DNA from: CAYQJV01 sp964417925
GTDB taxonomy: Bacteria; Hydrothermota; Tepidihabitantia; B3-TA06; CAYQJV01
Assembly: GCA_964417925.1 (NCBI GenBank)
Contig: CAYQJV010000066.1
Location: 1 to 5,871 of the forward strand
DNA length: 5,871 bases
Reading direction: 5' to 3'
The position numbers and the translations under genes were made by a program. The notes under the pieces are model-generated. The model made no database searches, was not told the origin of the DNA, and saw only the letters and a program-made list of their open reading frames with translations. How positions within the stretch are numbered: position 1 is the stretch's first letter; every line of letters starts with the position of its first letter. Of the stretch, positions 1 through 4,715 are shown piece after piece.

Positions 1-276
1 AGACAGCAAAAACATTTAGAGCCGTTACTTTTGAAGATTGCAGATAACATTAAACAGCATCAAAAGAGAGGTTTTGACCGGATAGCAAAGCTTGCAGTAA
101 AAGCAGCTCTTTATTCAGTAGCTTCAAGGGGAGAAATTAACGCAATGCTTTATGAACTTCTGGAAGATAAAGAACAAGCAGAAGCATATATAAGCGAAGC
201 ATGGAAGCATGCAGTTACAAATGTGAGGAAAACAGAAGACATTGAGGAATTACTGAGAAATGGTCATGAAGACTAG
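1..276 (+). CDS. Unrecognised small helical protein, 5'-truncated; possible relaxosome accessory
   Basis: Reading frame 1 is open from the first base of the window to the TAG at 274-276, giving at least 91 residues. A TTG at 31 could be a start, but no Shine-Dalgarno sequence precedes it and the frame stays open upstream (RQQKHLEPLL...), so the gene most likely begins outside the window. The visible part is charged, has no cysteine, signal peptide or membrane segment, and looks all-helical: a basic first half (KQHQKRGFDRIAKLAVKAAL) and an acidic second half (LLEDKEQAEAYISEAW). I do not recognise the family. It overlaps the relaxase gene by 17 bases in another frame, so the two are probably translationally coupled. 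Position immediately before a relaxase fits a small oriT-binding or relaxosome helper protein, but this is inferred from context only. Confidence 0.7.
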   Translation, partial: RQQKHLEPLLLKIADNIKQHQKRGFDRIAKLAVKAALYSVASRGEINAMLYELLEDKEQAEAYISEAWKHAVTNVRKTEDIEELLRNGHED

Positions 277-874
277 ATACGGAGGGAGTATGCAGGGCCA
301 CTCACAGTATATCACAAGACATGAGAAAATACCGACTTTCGGCTCTCATACATTGCAGGATTTTAAGCAGTTTATTAAAGAGTACAACCAAAATATGAAA
401 GAACAGGGTAGGACTGACCTTTTTATGCGGAAATTTATGATTTCTCCGGACCCACGACTTGAACTTGATGATGAAGCTTTGAAGAACTTAGCAGAAGAAT
501 TCATGGATTACTTCCAGGAAACAAAAGGTCCGGTCAGCTGGTTTGCGGTAATTCATAGGGACACTGGAAAACCTCATATTCATATTGTGGTATGGGGTAA
601 GAAAGAAAATTTAACGCTCAATAGAGACGATATTATTAAACTTAGAGGACACTTAACTAATCTGGAAAGAGGTTTAAGTAAAGGGTACAGAGATTTCCAC
701 CCGAGAGAGATTATAAAGCTCAAAATTCTAGGTACTCTTGAAAAGCACATGGCTAGTATATACACCCGATATGTCATCTCCGGAGAGATAGAAAGGGCCA
801 GGGGAATTAGAAGAGCTATGATGAACCGGGAAAAGAAGAAAAAGAAAATGAAAAGACTGAGGAGAAGAAGATGA
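260..874 (+). CDS. Minimal HUH relaxase, VirD2/MOBP-like (204 aa)
   Basis: Predicted conjugative relaxase: it would nick oriT by forming a 5'-phosphotyrosyl bond and pilot the strand into the secretion channel. The metal-binding HUH motif is plain at residues 99-108 (HRDTGKPHIH: H99, D101, P105, H106, H108), followed by the strand IVVWGKK. Near the N-terminus, GGSMQGHSQYITR resembles motif I of MOBP relaxases, with Y17 the likely nucleophile. The stretch FMISPD...LDDEALKNLAEEFMDYF and the later LNRDDIIKLRG resemble VirD2-family proteins carrying DUF3363 ('FIVSPE...' and 'ISRDYI...'). Relatives are often several hundred residues long; this one stops after little more than the nuclease domain and ends in a polybasic tail (KKKKKMKRLRRRR). 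The start is uncertain: ATG 260 and ATG 266 lack a strong ribosome site, whereas ATG 290 has GGAGG at 281-285 but leaves Tyr at residue 7, closer to the N-terminus than usual. Its stop overlaps the traD start (ATGA). Confidence 0.85.
   Translation: MVMKTRYGGSMQGHSQYITRHEKIPTFGSHTLQDFKQFIKEYNQNMKEQGRTDLFMRKFMISPDPRLELDDEALKNLAEEFMDYFQETKGPVSWFAVIHRDTGKPHIHIVVWGKKENLTLNRDDIIKLRGHLTNLERGLSKGYRDFHPREIIKLKILGTLEKHMASIYTRYVISGEIERARGIRRAMMNREKKKKKMKRLRRRR
281..285 (+). promoter_or_regulatory. Possible ribosome binding site for an alternative relaxase start
   Basis: GGAGG lies four bases before ATG 290. It is the only strong Shine-Dalgarno match near the relaxase N-terminus and competes with starts at 260 and 266. 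Spacing is short, and using ATG 290 would remove TRYGGS, which looks homologous to the residues before motif I in relatives. Confidence 0.35.
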
Positions 875-876
875 AG
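828..876 (+). other. Purine-rich tract spanning the relaxase end and traD start
   Basis: Only four of 49 bases are pyrimidines, with several A runs. In the relaxase frame it encodes the basic tail KKKKKMKRLRRRR. In the traD frame (-1 relative to the relaxase) codons are open from 811 to the traD ATG without any start codon and encode an acidic run (DEPGKEEKENEKTEEKK). It also holds the traD ribosome site, GAGGAG at 859-864, six bases before ATG 871. Confidence 0.6.
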
Positions 877-2547
877 CAGTTAGAAAAATTCATTATAGAT
901 CTCAGATTTAAAATTGCTCATTTTCTTTTCATGACAAGGTTTTTCTTAGGAACTTTCTTTATTTCAGTGCTTGTAGGTTTATGGTTGTCATCCTCTAATC
1001 CCAAGTACAAAAGGGCATGGGAATGGATATTTATGGAAGCAAAGTATCTGATAAGAGGGGTTAACCACCCAGAACAAAAACAGTATTTTTACGCAGTTAA
1101 TAAGAGTTATATTGAAATTGCGAGGAAAATAATAGTTAAAGAGCTCTTATACTTAGGATTGGTAGGCTTAGGGATTGCAACCTTAGCAGTGGTACTTTTC
1201 TCATTGTATCTTAAGAGGAAAGAGAAGTACCAGAAGGAACAGGTCATAAGAGGAGCTCATATTCTAAACAACCCCTTGAAGCTTAAAGGGAGAGTGAGAA
1301 TAGATGAGATAGTTATACCTTATGAATACGAGAACAGAGGAATTTTAGTTCTAGGAACTGCAGGAAGCGGTAAAAGTGCCTTTACCAAACACCTTTTAAG
1401 GTCAGTCAGAGAAACCATGGAAGAAAGTGATAAACTCATTGTTTTTGACAGAAAAGGAGAATATATAAGTTACTTTTACGAAGAAGGAGATTTAATACTC
1501 AATCCTGCAGATAAGAGAAGTGTCAAGTGGGATATTTTCCAGGAAATACACGAAAAGAGAGATATTGACTCAGTTGTGACCTCACTGATACCGCACACAG
1601 AAGACCCCAGGGAGAGATTCTGGCAGAACAGTGCAAGAGATATATTTAAAGCTGTCTTAATTCACATCCTGGAACAACACCAGGGTGATAAACCCGGGAA
1701 TATAGACCTTTTCAATTACTTTACCAAAATAAACAGTAGACAAAAACTTGTAGATAGTCTAAAAAAGACTGACGAAGCGATAAGCATGGTAGAAGGTTAC
1801 CTGGAAGACGCAGGGGATACTGCAGCAAGTGTATATGCAAGTTTTACTGAGTATGCTAACTATTTCAAGAACCCGGATATAAGGTACCGGGGAGATTTTT
1901 CAATCAGAAGATGGATTAATAATGAGCGGGACGGAGTCTTATTTATAGCTAATCCTCCAGCCGTTCAGGATAGTTATAGGGCTATTTACACCTTAATTTT
2001 GGACCTTGCGTTTAAAGAAATTCTCCAATTACCAGATAACTTGAACAGAAGAATATGGCTTTTCATTGATGAGTTCCCAAGTCTATTTAAGCTTGAAAAT
2101 TTGGAAAGACTTCTTGCAGAAGGGAGAAGTAAGGGGAGCTCTCCGGTATTAGTTGCCCAGGATTTCACACAGGTAGAAAGAGTATACGGCCATGGAGCTC
2201 CAAGTATATTCAACAACGCTAATACTAAAGTGTGTTTCAGAATAGGAGAACCCAGGAGTGCTGAATTTATATCCAGGTTTTTCGGGGAGAAGGAAGTAGA
2301 GAGAGAAAGAGAAAGTCTAACAATGGGAACCGAAAATTACAGAGACGGATATATAGTGGGAAAAGACCGAGAAAAAACACCGGTAGTATTGGCCAGTGAA
2401 CTGACTAATTTACCTGACCTGACCTGTTTTGTTAAGATAGGTCCTAATCCGCTGTATAAGTACACAATAAGTTATCCTGTAATGAATAAGAAAACAGAAG
2501 GTTTCATTAAGAAAGTAAATACAGATGTAGTAAAAATGAGAGGTTAA
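871..2547 (+). CDS. traD: Type IV coupling protein TraD/VirD4-like ATPase
   Basis: Inner-membrane AAA-type coupling ATPase that recruits the relaxosome to the secretion channel and drives DNA transfer. Two N-terminal membrane segments (about residues 17-41 and 92-114) flank a periplasmic loop, as in TraD. The cytoplasmic motor has Walker A at 162-169 (GTAGSGKS, K168), the family motif VFDRKGEY at 191-198, RFWQNSARDIF at 249-259 as in TraD, and Walker B at 395-401 (IWLFIDE, D400/E401). A further conserved segment, LLAEGRSKGSSPVLVAQDFTQ, follows at about 414-434. At 558 residues it lacks most of the long C-terminal tail of F-plasmid TraD (about 717 residues), which contacts TraM. No TraM-like gene is visible, in keeping with a different relaxosome. 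ATG 871 overlaps the relaxase stop, implying coupled translation and a roughly matched supply of the two partners. Confidence 0.95.
   Translation: MKQLEKFIIDLRFKIAHFLFMTRFFLGTFFISVLVGLWLSSSNPKYKRAWEWIFMEAKYLIRGVNHPEQKQYFYAVNKSYIEIARKIIVKELLYLGLVGLGIATLAVVLFSLYLKRKEKYQKEQVIRGAHILNNPLKLKGRVRIDEIVIPYEYENRGILVLGTAGSGKSAFTKHLLRSVRETMEESDKLIVFDRKGEYISYFYEEGDLILNPADKRSVKWDIFQEIHEKRDIDSVVTSLIPHTEDPRERFWQNSARDIFKAVLIHILEQHQGDKPGNIDLFNYFTKINSRQKLVDSLKKTDEAISMVEGYLEDAGDTAASVYASFTEYANYFKNPDIRYRGDFSIRRWINNERDGVLFIANPPAVQDSYRAIYTLILDLAFKEILQLPDNLNRRIWLFIDEFPSLFKLENLERLLAEGRSKGSSPVLVAQDFTQVERVYGHGAPSIFNNANTKVCFRIGEPRSAEFISRFFGEKEVERERESLTMGTENYRDGYIVGKDREKTPVVLASELTNLPDLTCFVKIGPNPLYKYTISYPVMNKKTEGFIKKVNTDVVKMRG
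2538..2543 (+). promoter_or_regulatory. Ribosome binding site for the OmpA-like gene
   Basis: GAGAGG inside the last codons of traD, seven bases before ATG 2551. It supports separate initiation at 2551 rather than expression only as a continuation of traD. Confidence 0.6.
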
Positions 2548-2550
2548 GTT

Positions 2551-2994
2551 ATGGTACTCTTAGCCCTTTTAATGTTTGTTATACCGGCACATGAAGCAAG
2601 GTATAAAGCATTTTTCCCTGCACAGAGGAATTACCTAAACACTCTCCATGATGTACCGGTTCAGATACCAGGAATCCTGGAAATACATGTTACTGACACT
2701 GTAACGAAAATAGATACTATAATGGAAATTGCTAAGGTCCAGGTTTTGACCTATATGCCAGACTCAGTTAAGCCTATTGAGCCAGTAGAGAAGCACACCG
2801 CAGATGAGATTTATATTTTCTCCAGTGCCGATCCAACGGGAACTGAAAAACACAATAGGGAACTTGCTAAGAAACGGGCAGATTATCTTAGAAATTTTTT
2901 CACCGGAGCCAAAATTAAGGTAAAAACTAAGACAGGAATTGGGAGATTTTCAATAATTATCTTTAAAACGGGAGGTGTAGGTGATGCTCGATAA
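2551..2994 (+). CDS. Small exported protein with OmpA-like peptidoglycan-binding signature
   Basis: A 147-residue protein with a hydrophobic N-terminus (MVLLALLMFVIPAHEA, likely signal peptide or anchor), so probably periplasmic or membrane-tethered. Residues 87-117 carry the core of an OmpA C-terminal (OmpA/MotB) domain: a strand IYIFSSADPTG, then N102, L105 and KKRA (R109), matching the family pattern 'GhaD..G...yN..LS..RA..V'. In that family the Asp (here D94) and Arg (here R109) bind the diaminopimelate of peptidoglycan. The domain seems short on its N-terminal side, though VQVLTYMPDSVKPIEP could be its first strand. There is no cysteine, so it is not a lipoprotein. It lies three bases after the traD stop, in the same frame, and overlaps the pilin gene. 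No such gene belongs to the standard F tra order. A role anchoring or opening the cell wall for the transfer apparatus is inferred. Confidence 0.8.
   Translation: MVLLALLMFVIPAHEARYKAFFPAQRNYLNTLHDVPVQIPGILEIHVTDTVTKIDTIMEIAKVQVLTYMPDSVKPIEPVEKHTADEIYIFSSADPTGTEKHNRELAKKRADYLRNFFTGAKIKVKTKTGIGRFSIIIFKTGGVGDAR
2971..2976 (+). promoter_or_regulatory. Ribosome binding site deciding the pilin start
   Basis: GGAGGT is seven bases before ATG 2984 but only four before the adjacent GTG 2981, favouring ATG 2984 as the pilin start. Confidence 0.7.
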
Positions 2995-3316
2995 AATAAA
3001 AAACAATATGCTGAAACTCTATGCCTGGATGTATGCAAACAGGGAAAAAGTAATCAGGGTAGCTGCCATAACATTCGTAGTGGTGGGAATAATACTTCTC
3101 ACAACTCACAACCTGTATGCTGCCGGAACCGATGATATTTATACCAAGGTGAAAGAGCTTTTACAGGGTGGTTTTGGTAAAGGAATAGCTGGAATAGGGT
3201 TTCTCGTAGGTGGAATAATGCTGTTCCTTGGGAACATGCAGCTCGGTATAATTATCATACTTGGTGCTTTGTTCATTGCTTTTGCGCCCACGCTGATCGA
3301 CGCTATTTTCGGATGA
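2984..3316 (+). CDS. traA: F-type conjugative pilin precursor TraA
   Basis: Predicted subunit of the conjugative pilus. The 110-residue precursor has a long, positively charged leader with a hydrophobic core (about residues 25-40) ending in a signal-peptidase-like site, LYA/AGTDD after residue 46. The 64-residue mature part would start AGTDD, reminiscent of F pilin, whose leader ends in AMA and whose mature chain begins AGSS. The mature part is an amphipathic N-terminal helix (DDIYTKVKELL), a glycine-rich hydrophobic helix (about 69-82), a short turn (GNMQ) and a second hydrophobic helix (about 88-101). This is the two-membrane-helix plan of TraA/VirB2 pilins. Sequence identity with F pilin looks low, so the call rests on architecture plus position directly before traL, traE, traK and traB. 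A GTG start at 2981 would add one residue. It overlaps the OmpA-like gene by 11 bases and the traL start by four. Confidence 0.85.
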   Translation: MLDKIKNNMLKLYAWMYANREKVIRVAAITFVVVGIILLTTHNLYAAGTDDIYTKVKELLQGGFGKGIAGIGFLVGGIMLFLGNMQLGIIIILGALFIAFAPTLIDAIFG

Positions 3317-3576
3317 TGGTACCCAAAAGTCTTGATGAACCAGTGCGGATATTGGGGCTCTCCCCGGATGAATTTTTCGGGGGAGCCCTGTCTTTCCTGT
3401 TATTTTACTTTCAAAATCATCCCACATATGGACTTCTTGCAGCGATTATGGCGGTATTTACTCTTAAAAGAATTAAAGCAGGAAAGAATGACGGATTTAT
3501 GTTACACAAGATTTATGAGTATGGGTTTCCCTTACCAGGCTTATTACCCCCTTATGTAAACCACTTTGAGGACTGA
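3313..3576 (+). CDS. traL: Type IV secretion inner-membrane protein TraL
   Basis: Small inner-membrane protein of the F-type pilus assembly base (VirB3-related), needed for pilus formation. At 87 residues it is close to F TraL (91). The N-terminus PKSLDEPVRILGLSPDEF is the characteristic TraL opening (P-x-x-L-D-x-P), followed by two hydrophobic stretches (about 22-34 and 38-50). A cytoplasmic segment LKRIKAGKNDGFMLHKIYEYG then leads to a final PLPGLLPPY, again typical of the family. The ATG at 3313 overlaps the pilin TGA (ATGA); a second ATG follows at 3316. No Shine-Dalgarno sequence precedes it, so translation probably depends on ribosomes finishing the pilin gene, which could hold TraL well below the pilin level. 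Confidence 0.93.
   Translation: MMVPKSLDEPVRILGLSPDEFFGGALSFLLFYFQNHPTYGLLAAIMAVFTLKRIKAGKNDGFMLHKIYEYGFPLPGLLPPYVNHFED
3568..3572 (+). promoter_or_regulatory. Ribosome binding site deciding the traE start
   Basis: GAGGA within the last traL codons is five bases before ATG 3578. It favours ATG 3578 over an in-frame TTG at 3566, which lies upstream of this site. Confidence 0.65.
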
Positions 3577-3577
3577 G

Positions 3578-4141
3578 ATGAAAGTAGAAAAGTTTTGGGA
3601 AATTTGGGAAAATATGAGCTGGACCTTAAATACATTGAAATTCATTGTCTTATTACAATTTACAGTTATTATCATTTTAGGGCTTGCTATTGTTAAGAAG
3701 ATTACACAGAGAAAACCGGTTGTGATAGTCCCTGGAGCTCCAAAGGTCATGGAACTCCAGCCTGATATTATCCCGGAACAGACCGTTAAGGATCTTGCAA
3801 TATTTATTACTACATTATATGCCTCTTTCAGCCCTGCAAGTATACAGGGTCATTTTGAGGATATACTGAGGTTTGTGGATAGTGAATCATACGGAGAAGT
3901 AAAAAGTACCTTATTAGCCCAGATTAAGAAGGTTAAAGAGTCAGGATATAGTCAACACTTTGACCCTGATTCTGTATGGGTAGAAAACGATACTGTTTTT
4001 GTGAGAGGACTTTTAAAGGCATTCATAGGAAACCAGAAAATAAAGGAGGAAGCAAATGTTTTTAAACTTAAATTCAAAAAAGGTGTTCCAAACAGCTCTA
4101 ATCCTTATGGTATATACCTCACAGCTATTCGGAATAAGTAG
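3578..4141 (+). CDS. traE: Type IV secretion protein TraE (VirB5/VirB8-like position, F-type)
   Basis: Bitopic inner-membrane protein of the F-type apparatus, needed for pilus assembly and counted as the VirB8-like scaffold. Its 187 residues match F TraE (188). A short cytoplasmic N-terminus precedes one membrane helix (about 22-39), then a periplasmic domain. Family features are a proline-containing strand after the helix (KPVVIVPGAP), a helix-rich segment (about 68-125), and the strand pair VWVENDTVFVRGLLKAFIG (133-151) followed by EEANVFKLKFKKG. These align by eye with F TraE 'VDIRGVLKTWIGDSK...YILILKRENG'. The start is one base after the traL stop. The last 28 codons overlap the beginning of traK in another frame, an unusually long overlap that constrains both proteins. 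Confidence 0.93.
   Translation: MKVEKFWEIWENMSWTLNTLKFIVLLQFTVIIILGLAIVKKITQRKPVVIVPGAPKVMELQPDIIPEQTVKDLAIFITTLYASFSPASIQGHFEDILRFVDSESYGEVKSTLLAQIKKVKESGYSQHFDPDSVWVENDTVFVRGLLKAFIGNQKIKEEANVFKLKFKKGVPNSSNPYGIYLTAIRNK
4045..4049 (+). promoter_or_regulatory. Strong traK ribosome binding site inside traE
   Basis: AAAGGAGG, with core GGAGG at 4045-4049, lies six bases before ATG 4056, within the traE coding sequence. It is the best-spaced strong ribosome site in the window and shows that the traK start at 4056 is real despite the 86-base overlap. Confidence 0.75.
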
Positions 4142-4715
4142 CAAATTGATTGCAGATAGACCGGATACTGTTTTAGTAGAAAAAGGCCAGATCACGATGC
4201 TTAAATTTCCTTTTAAAGTGGTCAAATGTATTACGGACAACCAAATTGAAGCCACAATCCAGGATAAAAGCGTATTTATAACAGCAAATAAGGAGGGGAG
4301 GGTTTTTGTAATGCTTGAGAATGGACTGGTACCATCTTATGTGGTACTGATTCAGAACGCAGCTCCAGCATCTTATATTTTTACAGCTTCAATTTCTCAG
4401 GACAGCGATTCCTTACTCTATGATGAAATTTCTAAGTTGGTGGCTGCAATGTACCATGAAACTGACCTGGTCACATATCACAGGAAAATTAAGAATAAAC
4501 CTGTGAAACTTTCTATAGGCAGGGAATTAAAGGAGTGTTTACTCAAAAATGAATACATAGGAAAATACTTTGGATATGATTTAAAGGCTGACTTTAAAGT
4601 AGATACCATCCCCGAGAACCTATTTTGGGTTAATGGTATTGTTGCAGTGGCCCTTGTGGACAGCAATATATATATTGTGGCAGACAGAGAATTATTCACG
4701 GAGGAACGGAAATGA
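4056..4715 (+). CDS. traK: Periplasmic secretin-like core protein TraK
   Basis: TraK is the VirB9-like component of the F-type outer-membrane core complex, contacting TraB and the lipoprotein TraV. The 219-residue product is near F TraK (242). It starts with a signal peptide: basic SKK, hydrophobic VFQTALILMVYTSQLFG, with cleavage likely near residue 26. The N-terminal beta domain follows: DTVLVEKGQITMLKFPFKVVKCITD, then QDKSVFITANKEGRVFVMLENG, the pattern of TraK in which a strand 'FVxLEnG' precedes a 'P.....I' stretch. The C-terminal half (about 115-210) is more divergent. The start is set by a strong ribosome site inside traE and yields a proper signal peptide; a later in-frame start would lose it. 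The stop overlaps the traB start (ATGA). Identification rests on signal peptide, length, beta-domain pattern and position between traE and traB. Confidence 0.88.
   Translation: MFLNLNSKKVFQTALILMVYTSQLFGISSKLIADRPDTVLVEKGQITMLKFPFKVVKCITDNQIEATIQDKSVFITANKEGRVFVMLENGLVPSYVVLIQNAAPASYIFTASISQDSDSLLYDEISKLVAAMYHETDLVTYHRKIKNKPVKLSIGRELKECLLKNEYIGKYFGYDLKADFKVDTIPENLFWVNGIVAVALVDSNIYIVADRELFTEERK
4700..4704 (+). promoter_or_regulatory. Ribosome binding site for traB
   Basis: GGAGG seven bases before ATG 4712, at the end of traK. It supports the traB start, which also overlaps the traK stop codon. Confidence 0.65.

Noticed and set aside
31..33. TTG as the true start of the first gene
   Set aside because: No ribosome site precedes it and the frame is open to the window edge, so a start upstream of the window is more likely.
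580..777. Minus-strand open frame opposite the relaxase gene
   Set aside because: Covers the HUH-motif region of the relaxase; composition is that of an antisense shadow.
2981..2983. GTG as the pilin start
   Set aside because: The ribosome site GGAGGT is only four bases away, against seven for the adjacent ATG 2984.
3161..3427. Minus-strand open frame opposite the pilin and traL genes
   Set aside because: Entirely shadowed by two well-supported genes; its translation has no recognisable motifs.
3332..3559. Alternative plus-strand frame of 75 codons inside traL
   Set aside because: TraL in the neighbouring frame matches a known family over its full length; the alternative product has no family features and no separate ribosome site.
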